Shown one piece after another: positions 25,666-35,183 of a DNA stretch of 64,000 nt. Each line of letters opens with the position of its first letter. Positions within the stretch are counted from its first letter, which is position 1. Origin of the DNA: Streptomyces cinnabarinus (GTDB lineage Bacteria > Actinomycetota > Actinomycetes > Streptomycetales > Streptomycetaceae). The stretch covers positions 3,782,001 through 3,846,000 of the forward strand of contig NZ_CP114413.1 of the NCBI RefSeq assembly GCF_027270315.1, given 5' to 3'. Made by a program: the position numbers and the translations under genes. Under the pieces are notes generated by a model that saw only the letters and a list, made by a program, of their open reading frames with translations, was not told the DNA's origin and did no database searches.

Positions 25666-26183
25666 TTCCCGAAGCCGAAGCCGCTGGACCCCTCGACCTT
25701 GGTGCGCAGCCGCCTGCCCTTCTCGGTGGCCTGGTCGTTCAGCTCCTGCTGGAACTCGCGCATCCGGCCGAGCAGCTCCTCGTCCTGGGTGCCGAGGATC
25801 CGGGCGGCGAGCAGTCCGGCGTTGCGGGCACCGGCGACCGAGACGGTGGCGACGGGGACCCCGGCCGGCATCTGCACGATGGACAGCAGGCTGTCCATGC
25901 CGTCCAGGTACTTCAGCGGGACCGGCACGCCGATCACGGGGAGGGGGGTGACGGAGGCGAGCATGCCGGGGAGGTGTGCGGCTCCGCCGGCCCCGGCGAT
26001 GATCACCTTCAGCCCGCGCTCGGCGGCCTGCTCGCCGTAGGCGACCATCTCGCGCGGCATGCGGTGCGCGGAGACGACGTCGACCTCGTACTCGATCTCG
26101 AAGTCGTCGAGCGCCTGCGCGGCGGCCTCCATGACCGGCCAGTCGCTGTCCGACCCCATGACGATGCCTACAACCGGGCTCAT
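25662..26183 (-). CDS. purE: N5-carboxyaminoimidazole ribonucleotide mutase
   Basis: A 173-residue class I PurE that converts N5-CAIR to 4-carboxy-AIR in purine synthesis. The family motif [13 protein letters not shown] is at residues 6-18, followed by SAHRMPREM with the catalytic histidine and [13 protein letters not shown] basic C-terminal tail of about 15 residues is extra to the catalytic core. ATG at 26183 overlaps the purK stop (ATGA), and the end overlaps the GTG start of the dipeptidase. This chain of overlaps makes purK-purE-dipeptidase one transcription unit. Confidence 0.97.
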   Translation of the reverse strand: MSPVVGIVMGSDSDWPVMEAAAQALDDFEIEYEVDVVSAHRMPREMVAYGEQAAERGLKVIIAGAGGAAHLPGMLASVTPLPVIGVPVPLKYLDGMDSLLSIVQMPAGVPVATVSVAGARNAGLLAARILGTQDEELLGRMREFQQELNDQATEKGRRLRTKVEGSSGFGFGK

Positions 26184-27319
26184 TCGGTGATCGTGCCTCT
26201 CAGGTATCCGGCCGCGTGCTGGGCGCGCTCCAGCACGTCGTCCAGGTCGTCGCCGTAGGTGTTGACGTGCCCGACCTTGCGGCCCGGCTTCACGTCCTTG
26301 CCGTACATGTGGATCTTGAGCTGGGGGTCGCGGGCCATGCAGTGCAGGTACGCGGAGTACATGTCCGGGTAGTCGCCGCCGAGGACGTTGGCCATCACCG
26401 TCCACTTGGCGCGCGGGCGCGGGTCGCCGAGCGGGAGGTCCAGCACGGCCCGCACATGGTTGGCGAACTGGCTGGTGATCGCGCCGTCCTGGGTCCAGTG
26501 GCCGGAGTTGTGCGGGCGCATCGCGAGCTCATTGACCAGGACGCGGCCGTCGCGGGTCTCGAACAGCTCGACGGCGAGGTGGCCCACGACGCCCAGTTCC
26601 TTGGCGATGCGCAGCGCCATCTCCTCGGCGTGCAGGGCGAGGGCCGGGTCGAGGTCGGGGGCGGGGGCGATCACGGTGTCGCAGACGCCGTCGACCTGAC
26701 GGGACTCGACCACCGGGTAGGCCACGGCCTGGCCGTGCGGGGAGCGTACGACGTTGGCGGCGAGCTCGCGGACGAAGTCGACCTTCTCCTCGGCGAGCAC
26801 CGGGACGCCGGCCTTGAAGGGGGCCTCGGCCTCCTCGACGGAGTCCACGACCCACACGCCCTTGCCGTCGTAGCCGCCGCGGACCGTCTTGAGGACGACC
26901 GGGAATCCGTCGCCCTCCGCCGCGAAGGCCGCCACGTCCGCGGGATCGGAGACGATGCGGTGCCGTGGGCAGGGCACGCCGATGGCGTCCAGCTTCGCCC
27001 GCATCACCCCCTTGTCCTGGGCGTGCACCAGAGCGTCCGGGCCGGGGCGCACGGGGATGCCGTCCGCCTCCAGGGCCCTGAGGTGCTCGGTGGGTACATG
27101 TTCGTGATCGAAGGTGATCACATCGCACCCGCGCGCGAAGTCACGCAGCGTGTCCAGGTCGCGATAGTCGCCGAGGACGACTTCGCTCACCACCTGGGCC
27201 GCGGAATCCTGAGGGGTGTCACTGAGGAGCTTGAACCTGATGCCCAGCGGGATGCCTGCCTCGTGTGTCATACGAGCGAGCTGGCCCCCGCCGACCATGC
27301 CGACTACCGGGAACGTCAC
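26180..27319 (-). CDS. purK: 5-(carboxyamino)imidazole ribonucleotide synthase
   Basis: A 379-residue ATP-grasp enzyme that carboxylates AIR to N5-CAIR using bicarbonate and ATP. Visible features are VGGGQLARM at the N-terminus, the ATP-grasp loop [42 protein letters not shown] near the active site and the C-terminal GHVNTYGD. It starts with GTG at 27319, preceding purE in the operon. It is divergent from the GtrA gene. Confidence 0.97.
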   Translation of the reverse strand: MTFPVVGMVGGGQLARMTHEAGIPLGIRFKLLSDTPQDSAAQVVSEVVLGDYRDLDTLRDFARGCDVITFDHEHVPTEHLRALEADGIPVRPGPDALVHAQDKGVMRAKLDAIGVPCPRHRIVSDPADVAAFAAEGDGFPVVLKTVRGGYDGKGVWVVDSVEEAEAPFKAGVPVLAEEKVDFVRELAANVVRSPHGQAVAYPVVESRQVDGVCDTVIAPAPDLDPALALHAEEMALRIAKELGVVGHLAVELFETRDGRVLVNELAMRPHNSGHWTQDGAITSQFANHVRAVLDLPLGDPRPRAKWTVMANVLGGDYPDMYSAYLHCMARDPQLKIHMYGKDVKPGRKVGHVNTYGDDLDDVLERAQHAAGYLRGTITE

Positions 27320-27405
27320 GCCCCTAGGGTATCGGCCACGCCGGGAAGGCCGGTTTCGGCGCCTGTGTGCCGGTCCACAGGCAATCGTGCGGAGGGGTGG
27401 TTAGC

Positions 27406-27972
27406 ATGGCTTGGTTGACGAAACCGACTGACGGGGGCTTTCACTCCATGGGACGTGGTTCCTCGGGGCTGCTGCGACGTTACGCGCACGAGGTCGCCAA
27501 GTTCGGCGCCGTGGGCGGGGCCGGGCTGCTGGTCAACCTCGGTGTCTTCAACCTCGTGCGGCACGTCACCGATCTCCAGGTCGTGCGGGCCAGTGTCATC
27601 GCCACGGTCATCGCCATCGCCTTCAACTACGTCGGCTTCCGTTACTTCACCTACCGGGACCGTGACAAGAGCGGCCGCACCAAGGAACTGACCCTGTTCC
27701 TGTTGTTCAGCGCGGTCGGACTGGTGATCGAGAACGGCGTGCTGTACGCGGCGACCTACGGCTTCCACTGGGACAGCCCGCTGCAGAGCAACATCTTCAA
27801 GTTCCTCGGCATCGGCGTCGCGACCCTGTTCCGCTTCTGGTCCTACCGCACCTGGGTGTTCCGGGCACTCCCGGCCCGCGACACGGTGGCCACCGCGGAA
27901 TCGTTCCTGGAGGACCCGCCTCCGGTCCAGCGCCGACGCCGCTCCCCGCAGCCGGCGGGCAGGCGCCCGTAA
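27406..27972 (+). CDS. GtrA family membrane protein
   Basis: A 188-residue GtrA-like protein with four transmembrane helices (around residues 30-50, 60-78, 95-115 and 130-150). GtrA proteins are thought to help flip polyprenyl-linked sugars or support a partner glycosyltransferase. The family segments KFGAVGGAGLLVNLGVFNLV and NIFKFLGIGVATLFRFWSYRTWVF are clear. A basic C-terminal tail follows. ATG at 27406 has GGAGGGG about eight bases upstream; ATG at 27448 is an alternative. There is no adjacent glycosyltransferase. Confidence 0.85.
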   Translation: MAWLTKPTDGGFHSMGRGSSGLLRRYAHEVAKFGAVGGAGLLVNLGVFNLVRHVTDLQVVRASVIATVIAIAFNYVGFRYFTYRDRDKSGRTKELTLFLLFSAVGLVIENGVLYAATYGFHWDSPLQSNIFKFLGIGVATLFRFWSYRTWVFRALPARDTVATAESFLEDPPPVQRRRRSPQPAGRRP

Positions 27973-27996
27973 GCCCGTAGCCCGGTCGCCCCGGAG

Positions 27997-29265
27997 CTAC
28001 CTGACCGTCGGTGTCGCGTCCTTGCTCGGCCTGGCCGGGGTCCGGGAGAGGAACAGGCCGAACACCGGCGGGGATGCCTGGAGCATCTCCAGCCGGCCGC
28101 CGTCCGCCTCCGCCAGGTCCCTGGCCACCGCCAGGCCGATGCCCGTGGAGTTACGGCCGCTGATCGCCCGCTCGAAGATCCGCGCGCCGAGGTCGGCCGG
28201 GACACCGGGCCCCTCGTCCGTCACCTCGATCACCGCCTGGTTCCCGGTGACACGGGTACGCAGCGCCACCGTGCCGCCGCCGTGCATCAAGGAGTTCTCG
28301 ATCAGCGCCGCGAGGACCTGGGCCACCGCTCCCGGCGTGCCGACCGCCTCCAGATGCCGTTTGCCCGAGCTGACGATCGCCCTGCCCACGCCCCGGTACG
28401 CCGGGCGCCATTCCGCCAGCTGCTGCTGGATGACCTCGTCGAGGTCGAAGGTGACGGCGGAGCCGGTCCGGGGGTCGCGGGAGTTGGTCAGGAGGCGCTC
28501 GACCACGTCCGTCAGGCGTTCCACCTGCGTCAGCGCGATCATCGCCTCCTCCTTCACGGTGTCCGGGTCGTCGGTGAGGGTGATCTCCTCCAGCCGCATG
28601 GACAGGGCGGTGAGCGGGGTGCGCAGCTGGTGGGAGGCGTCCGCGGCCAGGCGCCGCTCCGCGGTCAGCATGCGGCCGATCCGCTCCGCGCTCGCGTCCA
28701 GCACATCCGCGACCCGGTCCAGCTCATGGACGCCGTAGCGCTTGTGACGGGGGCGCGGGTCGCCCGAGCCGAGGCGTTCCGCGGTCTCGGCGAGGTCGGT
28801 CAGCGGGGACGCCAGCCGGTTCGCCTGCCGCAGCGCCAGCAGCACCGCCGCGATCACCGCCAGCAGGGCCACGGCCCCGATGATCAGCAGCGTCCGGCCG
28901 ACCTCCCGGGTCACCGTCGAGCGGGGCTCCTGGACGGTGACCGTCTCGCCCTCCTCGCCCTTGCGGGTGGCCTTGATGGTGTCCCCGTCCGGCTTGGTGC
29001 CGATCGCGATGGGCCGCTCCCCGGGCACCCGGATCACCGCGTACCGGTCCTTGGGCACCTGGTCGCGCAGCATGTCCGCGGTGACCGCACCGGTCGCGAT
29101 GAGCCTGCTGTCCACGATGGACGCGAGCCGCACCGCCTCGGAGTCGACCCGCTCCTGCGCGGTACTGCTGATCGTGCGGGTCTCCACGATGACGAGGGAG
29201 ACCCCGAACACGGCGATCACCACGAGCACCACGGCGAGCGTGGACTGGATCAGTCGGCGGCGCAT
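27997..29265 (-). CDS. Two-component sensor histidine kinase
   Basis: A 422-residue membrane kinase. TM1 is at about residues 8-27, an extracytoplasmic sensor of roughly 95 residues follows, TM2 is at about 124-146, then HAMP. The phosphoacceptor is H212 in DASHQLRTPLTAL. The N-box is IENSLMHGGG and the G-boxes are DEGPGVPADLG and STGIGLAVARDL. It lies 12 bases downstream of its response regulator, so the two form one operon. The signal is unknown. The architecture resembles the Streptomyces CseC-type kinases that sense envelope stress, but this is only a resemblance. Confidence 0.92.
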   Translation of the reverse strand: MRRRLIQSTLAVVLVVIAVFGVSLVIVETRTISSTAQERVDSEAVRLASIVDSRLIATGAVTADMLRDQVPKDRYAVIRVPGERPIAIGTKPDGDTIKATRKGEEGETVTVQEPRSTVTREVGRTLLIIGAVALLAVIAAVLLALRQANRLASPLTDLAETAERLGSGDPRPRHKRYGVHELDRVADVLDASAERIGRMLTAERRLAADASHQLRTPLTALSMRLEEITLTDDPDTVKEEAMIALTQVERLTDVVERLLTNSRDPRTGSAVTFDLDEVIQQQLAEWRPAYRGVGRAIVSSGKRHLEAVGTPGAVAQVLAALIENSLMHGGGTVALRTRVTGNQAVIEVTDEGPGVPADLGARIFERAISGRNSTGIGLAVARDLAEADGGRLEMLQASPPVFGLFLSRTPARPSKDATPTVR

Positions 29266-29277
29266 GGAGCTGCTTGC

Positions 29278-29955
29278 TCAGCTCTTCTCGAACCGGAAGC
29301 CCACGCCACGCACCGTCGCGATGTACCTCGGGTTCGCGGCGTCGTCGCCGAGCTTCTTGCGCAGCCAGGAGATGTGCATGTCGAGGGTCTTGGTGGACGA
29401 CCACCAAGTGGTGTCCCAGACCTCGCGCATCAGCTGGTCCCGCGTCACCACCCGGCCCGCGTCCCGGACCAGCACCCGCAGCAGGTCGAACTCCTTGGCG
29501 GTGAGCTGGAGCTCCTCCTCGCCCATCCAGGCGCGGTGGGACTCCACGTCGATCCGCACGCCGTGGGTGGCCGGCGGCTGCTGCGGTTCCGCGGCACCTC
29601 GCCGCAGCAGGGCCCGGACCCGGGCGAGCAGCTCGGCGAGGCGGAAGGGCTTGGTGACGTAGTCGTCGGCGCCCGCGTCGAGCCCGACGACGGTGTCCAC
29701 CTCGTCGGCGCGCGCGGTCAGGATGAGGATCGGGACGCTGTGGCCCTCGGCCCGCAGCCGCCGCGCCACCTCCAGGCCGTCCATGCCGGGCAGCCCGAGG
29801 TCCAGCACCACGAGGTCGACGCCGCCCTGCATGCCGGCTTCGAGTGCGGTGGGGCCGTCCTCACGCACCTCCACCTCGTACCCTTCCCGGCGCAGGGCAC
29901 GGGCCAGCGGCTCCGAGATGGACGCGTCGTCCTCGGCGAGCAGTACACGGGTCAT
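29278..29955 (-). CDS. OmpR-family response regulator
   Basis: A 225-residue regulator. The receiver domain has the acidic pair in AEDD (residues 8-10), phosphoacceptor D52 in VLDLGLPGMDG, Thr in LILTARAD and K102 in VTKPF. A winged-helix DNA-binding domain occupies about residues 130-225 (LTAKEFDLLRVLV, YIATVRGVGFRFE). ATG at 29955 matches the family N-terminus MTRVLLAEDD; a start 27 bases upstream is unsupported. Partner of the histidine kinase directly downstream. Confidence 0.93.
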   Translation of the reverse strand: MTRVLLAEDDASISEPLARALRREGYEVEVREDGPTALEAGMQGGVDLVVLDLGLPGMDGLEVARRLRAEGHSVPILILTARADEVDTVVGLDAGADDYVTKPFRLAELLARVRALLRRGAAEPQQPPATHGVRIDVESHRAWMGEEELQLTAKEFDLLRVLVRDAGRVVTRDQLMREVWDTTWWSSTKTLDMHISWLRKKLGDDAANPRYIATVRGVGFRFEKS

Positions 29956-30395
29956 GAGCTGATGGTAGTCCGCCCATGACAAGAGCCGGGGCGGGATGGC
30001 CGGGAGTGATTCTCACCTCTCCCCCACCAGCCTCTTACCTCGCCGCGAATTGGTACGGACCTATGGTCATGGGGTGCGATCCTGTCAGGGACCTTCGAAA
30101 GGGTGTGCACGGCTCCGTCGACACCTGTGATCCGTGTCTCAAGTCCTTTCATTTCAGGCGCTGTCCTGCCGTATGGTGACTGAGCGCTCTTAGCGCCATG
30201 GGGGCCTTCGGTGTCGTATTCGACGCCGAGGGTCTCTTTTGTGTGGGGGCCGGTTTTCCACCGGCCCCGATCGGAACGACCCGTGGCCGGGCCCCCGTGC
30301 GGGGCGTGGATCCCGGCGGCGACCCCGCCGGTGCCGGCCGCCCCACCGGGCGCGCGACGCTCCACCCCGCGCGTCCCGACCAGCAAGGAACGACC
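29956..30395 (+). other. 440-bp intergenic leader region of the peptide transporter
   Basis: No gene is supported here. The stretch separates the divergent response regulator and transporter genes and contains a 9-bp hairpin (30246-30268) preceded by a T-rich stretch, then further GC-rich inverted repeats near 30285-30355. A long, structured 5' untranslated leader for the transporter is likely. Confidence 0.4.
30246..30268 (+). other. Leader hairpin upstream of POT transporter
   Basis: GGGGCCGGT (30246-30254) pairs perfectly with ACCGGCCCC (30260-30268) around a 5-base loop, about 130 bases before the transporter start. It could be an attenuator or an mRNA stability element. Confidence 0.45.
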
Positions 30396-31892
30396 ATGGC
30401 GTCCAGCCTGACGAAGGACTCGGCCCGACCGGGCACCCCCGGCACCGAGCGCACCTTCTTCGGCCACCCCCGCGGACTGGCCACTCTCTTCATGACCGAG
30501 ATGTGGGAGCGGTTCTCCTACTACGGCATGAGGGCTCTGCTCCCGCTGTACCTCGTGGCGCCGGGTGGTCTCCACCTCGACGCGGCGACGGCCACCGCGA
30601 TCTACTCCGTGTACGTGTCGCTCGTGTACCTGCTCGCCATGCCCGGCGGCTGGTTCGGCGACCGGGTCTGGGGTCCGCGCAAGACCGTCGCGGTCGCCGG
30701 CGCGGTGATCATGCTGGGCCACCTCACGCTGGCCCTGCCCTCCTCGGGCACCTTCTACGCCGGTCTCGGCCTGGTGGCCATCGGCTCGGGTCTGCTGAAG
30801 GCCAACATCTCCACGATGGTCGGCCACCTCTACGACGGTCCGGACGACCCGCGCCGCGACGGTGGCTTCACCGTGTTCTACATGGGCATCAACCTGGGTG
30901 CCTTCGCCGCTCCGCTGATCATCGGCACCATCGGTGAGAACGTGAACTGGCACCTCGGCTTCGCCCTCGCCGCGCTCGGCATGGCGCTCGGCCTCGCCCA
31001 GTTCCTGATCGGCAGCCGCAACCTGGCCGCGCGCTCCAGCGTCGTCCCGACGCCGCTGTCCGCCGAGGAGAAGTCCTCGACGCTGCGCAAGGCCGCGATC
31101 TGGGCCGGTATCGCCCTGGTCTTCTACGCGATCGTCGGGCTCTCCGGCAACTACACGCTGAACTGGATCCTGGTCCCGCTGACCCTGCTCGGCGTGATCA
31201 TCCCGACGATGGTCCTGGTCCGCATCAAGCGCGACAGGGACCTGGACCGCACCGAGCAGAAGTCGATGTCCGCGTACATCTGGTTCTTCGTCGCCGCGGC
31301 CGTCTTCTGGATGATCTACGACCAGGGCGGCTCGACCCTGTCGATCTTCGCCGACGCCTCGGCCGAGAACACCGTCTTCGGCTGGGAGTTCCCGGTCTCC
31401 TGGTACCAGTCGGTCAACCCGGTCCTGATCATGGCCATGGCCCCGGTCTTCGCCTGGTTCTGGCTCGCGCTGAACCGGCGCGGCAAGGAGCCGAGCACGA
31501 TCGTGAAGTTCGCCTCGGGTCTGGTCCTGGTCGGCGCGTCCTTCTTCCTCTTCCTCGCCCCGCTGTCGATCGCCGAGGGCGGTCACAAGGCGGCCGCGAT
31601 GTGGCTGGTGGCGATCTACTTCGTGCAGACCGTCGGTGAGCTGCTGGTGTCGCCGGTGGGTCTGTCGGTGACGACGAAGATGGCGCCCGCGAAGTACGCC
31701 TCGCAGATGATGGGTGTCTGGTTCCTGGCGGTGACCGCGGGTGACGCGACCACGGGTCTGCTGTCCCTCGGCGGGGTCGACCTGAACAAGACCGGTGTCG
31801 TCGCTCTTGAGGCCACGCTCGCCGTGGTCGCCGGTGTCGCTGTGTGGATGTACCGCAAGAAGGTCAAGGAGCTCATGGGCAGCGTCAACTGA
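30396..31892 (+). CDS. Proton-dependent oligopeptide (POT/PTR) transporter
   Basis: A 498-residue MFS-fold transporter with 12-14 predicted helices, importing di- and tripeptides with protons. The POT signature ExxERFxYYG appears as EMWERFSYYG near residue 36 and the second signature in FTVFYMGINLGAFAAPLI. ATG at 30396 has AAGGAA upstream. Gene end and the next minus-strand gene share a strong terminator. With the dipeptidases nearby it could supply dipeptide nitrogen, but there is no operon link. Confidence 0.92.
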   Translation: MASSLTKDSARPGTPGTERTFFGHPRGLATLFMTEMWERFSYYGMRALLPLYLVAPGGLHLDAATATAIYSVYVSLVYLLAMPGGWFGDRVWGPRKTVAVAGAVIMLGHLTLALPSSGTFYAGLGLVAIGSGLLKANISTMVGHLYDGPDDPRRDGGFTVFYMGINLGAFAAPLIIGTIGENVNWHLGFALAALGMALGLAQFLIGSRNLAARSSVVPTPLSAEEKSSTLRKAAIWAGIALVFYAIVGLSGNYTLNWILVPLTLLGVIIPTMVLVRIKRDRDLDRTEQKSMSAYIWFFVAAAVFWMIYDQGGSTLSIFADASAENTVFGWEFPVSWYQSVNPVLIMAMAPVFAWFWLALNRRGKEPSTIVKFASGLVLVGASFFLFLAPLSIAEGGHKAAAMWLVAIYFVQTVGELLVSPVGLSVTTKMAPAKYASQMMGVWFLAVTAGDATTGLLSLGGVDLNKTGVVALEATLAVVAGVAVWMYRKKVKELMGSVN

Positions 31893-31907
31893 CGTCAGGT
31901 CCGAGCC

Positions 31908-31955
31908 GTGAACGGGGCCGCCGTGATCCTCCGGGATCGCGGCGGCCCCGTTCAC
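31908..31955. terminator. Bidirectional hairpin terminator
   Basis: GTGAACGGGGCCGCCG at 31908-31923 pairs perfectly with 31940-31955, with a further short pairing inside the loop. It lies between the convergent transporter gene and the surface-protein operon. Confidence 0.85.
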
Positions 31956-31961
31956 GTACGT

Positions 31962-33200
31962 TCAGCGTGCCCTTCTGCCCGGCAGGAACGTGAAGATCGC
32001 CGCCCCCAGCAGCACCGCCGTCCCCGCCACCAGGCCCAGTGCCTTCAGCGAGCCGTCGCTCTCGGCGCCCGTGTCCGCGAGGCCGCCGTCCGGGGTCGTA
32101 CTGCCGCCCGTCGTACCGGTGGAGCCGCCGCCTCCCGCCGCGCCGCCCTCCTGCTCGGTCGTGTCCAGAGTCAGGGAGACCTCTGTCTTCTCCGGTGTGC
32201 AGGTGGTCGTCGTGCCCAGGGCCTCGATGGTCAGGACGCCCGGAGCGAGGGTCGACTCACCGCTCGCGCCCGGCTTGTAGGTGCCCTTGAGATCCGGGAT
32301 CTCGATCGGGTCGCCCGCCTTGATGTCCTCGGCGTTGGCCGGGCCCTCGACATGGACCGTGCCCTTGTCGGCGCCGCCCAGGGCGACCTCCATGGAGGGC
32401 TTGACCGAGCCCTTGGGGATGTCGGCGGGGCTGTCCATCACCGACTTCTTGAACTGCACGGTGAGGTCGAAGCCGCCGCCGTTCTTCTTGGCGTCGATCT
32501 GCACGGGGGAGGTCGCCTTCTTGTCGCCGATGGGCGTCTTGCAGGCGTACGGGACCTGGACCTCCTTGCCGGTGAAGTCGGTCTGTCCGCCGCCCTCGGT
32601 CTGCGAGGCGGTCGGTGAGGGGCTCGGCGTCTGGCTGTCCGTCGGATCGGGCGCCGGTGTGGAAGGGCTCCCGTCCCCCGGTGTCACGGTGATCGTCGCC
32701 GCGGGCCCGACGGCCTCCTCCGGCGTGCACTTGGTGTCCGTCGACATGGCGTTGATGGCGTACGCGTCCGGCGTCAGCGTCACCTCACCCGGCGCCGTCA
32801 GCTTCAGCGTGCCCTTCATGTCGGACAGCACCATGGCGCCGCCCTTGGGGATCGCCGGGTTCTCCCGCGGCCCCCGCATCGCGATGTCCGCGCTCTGCGC
32901 GCCGGCCGCCTTGAGGGTGCCGCCGGGCTGGACCGAGTTCGCGGGCAGGTCGATGAGGTCGGGGTTCTTGGAGGCGGCCTGGACGAACTTCCAGACCACC
33001 TCGATCTCGTCGCCCACCTTCGCCGTCTCCGGCGCGGTGATGTCGACCTTCGTGATGCCGTGGACCGGCGGCAGGCCCGAGATCGACGGCGGGACGCACT
33101 CGGTCGCGTACGCCACCTCCGCCGCGCTCGCCGGGCTCGCGGCCACGCCCAGCAGCAGTGCGGCCGCGACGACCGGGATGGCTCTCCTGCGCTTGCTCAC
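31962..33200 (-). CDS. Cell-wall anchored surface protein with LAXTG sortase motif
   Basis: A 412-residue exported protein. Signal peptide residues 1-26 end at ASA. Two related beta-rich domains follow (about 30-160 and 210-330), separated by a Ser/Thr/Pro linker. The second starts at YACKTPIGDKK and ends at LGTTTTCTPEK, so a Cys pair may clamp it. The C-terminus has LADTG, a hydrophobic helix and GRRAR, fitting the LAXTG motif used by class E sortases of Streptomyces. The second domain is homologous to the whole ectodomain of the first gene of this operon. GTG at 33200 overlaps the stop of the previous gene (GTGA). Function unknown. Confidence 0.8.
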   Translation of the reverse strand: MSKRRRAIPVVAAALLLGVAASPASAAEVAYATECVPPSISGLPPVHGITKVDITAPETAKVGDEIEVVWKFVQAASKNPDLIDLPANSVQPGGTLKAAGAQSADIAMRGPRENPAIPKGGAMVLSDMKGTLKLTAPGEVTLTPDAYAINAMSTDTKCTPEEAVGPAATITVTPGDGSPSTPAPDPTDSQTPSPSPTASQTEGGGQTDFTGKEVQVPYACKTPIGDKKATSPVQIDAKKNGGGFDLTVQFKKSVMDSPADIPKGSVKPSMEVALGGADKGTVHVEGPANAEDIKAGDPIEIPDLKGTYKPGASGESTLAPGVLTIEALGTTTTCTPEKTEVSLTLDTTEQEGGAAGGGGSTGTTGGSTTPDGGLADTGAESDGSLKALGLVAGTAVLLGAAIFTFLPGRRAR

Positions 33201-34273
33201 GTGGGTCCCTTCCTGATGGGAGTCGTTGGACTCGACGGGCTGTCGTCGTGCGGTGCGGAGAGCCGACCGGCCGGGTCCGGACCGGAGTCCGGGGTGAACC
33301 ACGGCAGGGTCGAGGCGATCGAGTGCCTGGCCTCCTCGCGGGGCTTCAGCCCGGGCAGGCGCAGGGCGAGTTCGGGCAGGCGCAGCCCGCGGCGGCGCTG
33401 GTGCGGCCGGGGCCGTACCCGGTCCACGGCCGCCATGCCGACGCGGAACACCGCGGCCGGGACGACCAGGCAGACCAGGATCCAGAACAGGGTCACACCC
33501 CAGGGGCGGCCCACTCCCCAGGGCTGTTCGGCCATCACCTTGCCGCCGTACTTCAGCGAGACGGTGTAGTCGCCGTGGGCTCCGGCGGCCAGTTCGACCG
33601 GCAGCTCGATGCGCGCCTTGCCGCCGGGCCGGATGGTGCCGCGCCACTGCTGTTCCTGCCATTCGGGGGCGAACACCCCGTGCGAGGTACCGACCTGGAA
33701 CACCGGGTTCTTCACGGGTGAGGTGCCGACGTTGCCGACGGTGAAGACCAGGGTGCGGGCGGGCGGGGCGCCGAACCAGGTCAGCAGGCCGCTCGACCCG
33801 TCGAGACGGGTGTCGGTGAGGACGGACAGCCGTCCGCCGGAGGCGTCCGCGGGCAGCGGTTCGACGGCGTGCCCGGCCACCTGGAACACGGCGTCGGCCT
33901 CGGCCTTGGCGCCCTGGACCGTGGCCACGTGCACCACACAGGGGCAGGGCACGGGCGGTTCGGCCACGGGGAGCTTCCGGCCGAACCGGCCCTCTGCGTC
34001 GGTCGTCACGGCCCGGCCGTCGGCGTTGGCACAGGAGTTGGTGCCGCCGGTCACGCCCGTGGCGGGCACCGACTGGCCGCAGATCAGGATCATCAGCAGC
34101 GCCCGGGGCCGCCAGCCCTCACCGGTGACGGTGACCGAGCCCCCGGTTCCCGCCTGCGACTTGGAGAGCTTCACGGAGGGCGGATCGGCGGCTGCGGAGA
34201 CGGAGGCAGGCGTCAGGGAGAGCGCCAGCAGCAGTACGGCGAGCAGCGCCGGGATCCGCACCTTGCTCATCAC
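33197..34273 (-). CDS. Secreted membrane-tethered protein of the surface operon
   Basis: A 358-residue protein of unknown function. Signal peptide of about 27 residues ends near VSA-AAD. Residues 30-130 form a small beta domain with four cysteines (SVKLSKSQAGTGGSVTVTGEGW) that recalls the neocarzinostatin-type Ig fold. A second beta domain runs to about residue 262, then a transmembrane helix (VTLFWILVCLVVPAAVFRVG) and a cytoplasmic Arg/Pro-rich tail of about 70 residues. It starts with GTG 34273 (or ATG 34270), overlapping the stop of the preceding gene. The topology fits a membrane anchor for surface proteins. Confidence 0.7.
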   Translation of the reverse strand: MMSKVRIPALLAVLLLALSLTPASVSAAADPPSVKLSKSQAGTGGSVTVTGEGWRPRALLMILICGQSVPATGVTGGTNSCANADGRAVTTDAEGRFGRKLPVAEPPVPCPCVVHVATVQGAKAEADAVFQVAGHAVEPLPADASGGRLSVLTDTRLDGSSGLLTWFGAPPARTLVFTVGNVGTSPVKNPVFQVGTSHGVFAPEWQEQQWRGTIRPGGKARIELPVELAAGAHGDYTVSLKYGGKVMAEQPWGVGRPWGVTLFWILVCLVVPAAVFRVGMAAVDRVRPRPHQRRRGLRLPELALRLPGLKPREEARHSIASTLPWFTPDSGPDPAGRLSAPHDDSPSSPTTPIRKGPT

Positions 34274-35082
34274 TTCACGGCTCCCGTCAACTCGGCGTCT
34301 GCATCAGACGGTTCGCGCGTGCGGCGCCTGTGACGCCGTATGCCGAAGAAGGCGGCGGTGGCCAGGGCGCCCGCGCCGCCCGCCACCGGCTGCCAGGGCA
34401 CGAACCGGGCCGACGCCTGCGCCGTGTCGCGCGCCCCTCCCCCGGCGGTCACCGTGAGTCGGACGTCGAGCGCGTCGAGGGCCGGGCGGTCGGGCCAGGG
34501 CTCGGTGAGCCGGATCCGTCGGCCCGGGGGGAGTTCGACGGGAAGGGTGCGCGTGGGGCGGTCCAGGACCGGGCCGAGCAGACCGTCGGCGCGCACGGCC
34601 AGCCGGGGGACGAGCGTGGTCGTACCGCGGTTGACGATCTCGTAGGCGATGCCGTCGCCGCCGATGCGTACCCGCTCGACCGTCAGCGCCGACAACCGCG
34701 GGACGCGGGCGCGCAGATGCAGGCCGACCGTGCGGGAGCGGCCGTCGGGACCGCGGGCGGTGAGGACGGCCGAGCGGTCGGCGTCCGGGACGGTCACCGT
34801 GAAGGGGACGTCGGCGCGGGTGCGGGCCGGGACGCTGACCTCGGAGCGGGCCAGGACGACCCGGGCGCCGGTGGCGGACAGCCGGACGGTGACCGGCTCA
34901 CCGCCCCGGTTCGTCACCGACACCGTGTCCTCGACCACCGCCCCGGGCGCGCCCTCGGCGTAGAAGGCGGGCCGCCCGCCGCCGCCGGGCGCGACGGACC
35001 AGCCCGAGGCGGCGTTCGCCTGCGGGGTGACACCGAGCAGGACGAACAGCGACAGACACAGGACACGGACGGTAAGCGACAT
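34270..35082 (-). CDS. Secreted protein with DUF916-like beta domain and C-terminal membrane helix
   Basis: A 270-residue protein. Signal peptide residues 1-24 end at ANA. The ectodomain resembles the DUF916/WxL-peptidoglycan-binding type: an early VSVTNRGGEPVTVRLSATGARV strand pair, a second Ig-like part around YEIVNRGTTTLVPRLAV, then a transmembrane helix near residues 230-250 with an Arg-rich cytoplasmic end. In Firmicutes such proteins work with WxL and LPXTG partners. Here both neighbours are sortase-motif or membrane-tethered proteins. ATG at 35082 has GGAG six bases upstream; ATG at 35094 lacks one. The family link is from pattern, not search. Confidence 0.65.
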   Translation of the reverse strand: MSLTVRVLCLSLFVLLGVTPQANAASGWSVAPGGGGRPAFYAEGAPGAVVEDTVSVTNRGGEPVTVRLSATGARVVLARSEVSVPARTRADVPFTVTVPDADRSAVLTARGPDGRSRTVGLHLRARVPRLSALTVERVRIGGDGIAYEIVNRGTTTLVPRLAVRADGLLGPVLDRPTRTLPVELPPGRRIRLTEPWPDRPALDALDVRLTVTAGGGARDTAQASARFVPWQPVAGGAGALATAAFFGIRRHRRRTREPSDADAELTGAVK

Positions 35083-35121
35083 CGGCGGCTCCATGACGAA
35101 CGCCGTTTCATCAGCGCCCCA

Positions 35122-35152
35122 TAGGGGCGCGGGGAACTGCGCGACCAGCCAC
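35122..35152 (+). repeat. 31-bp dispersed repeat, copy 1
   Basis: Identical over 31 bases to 61488-61518 on the same strand; it begins TAGGGGCGCGGGGAACTGCG. It sits in the 101-bp gap between the first two genes of the surface operon. From memory this sequence recurs in many Streptomyces intergenic regions. Confidence 0.8.
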
Positions 35153-35183
35153 GACGTCGCCGCAGACGAAAGACCACAAGCGT

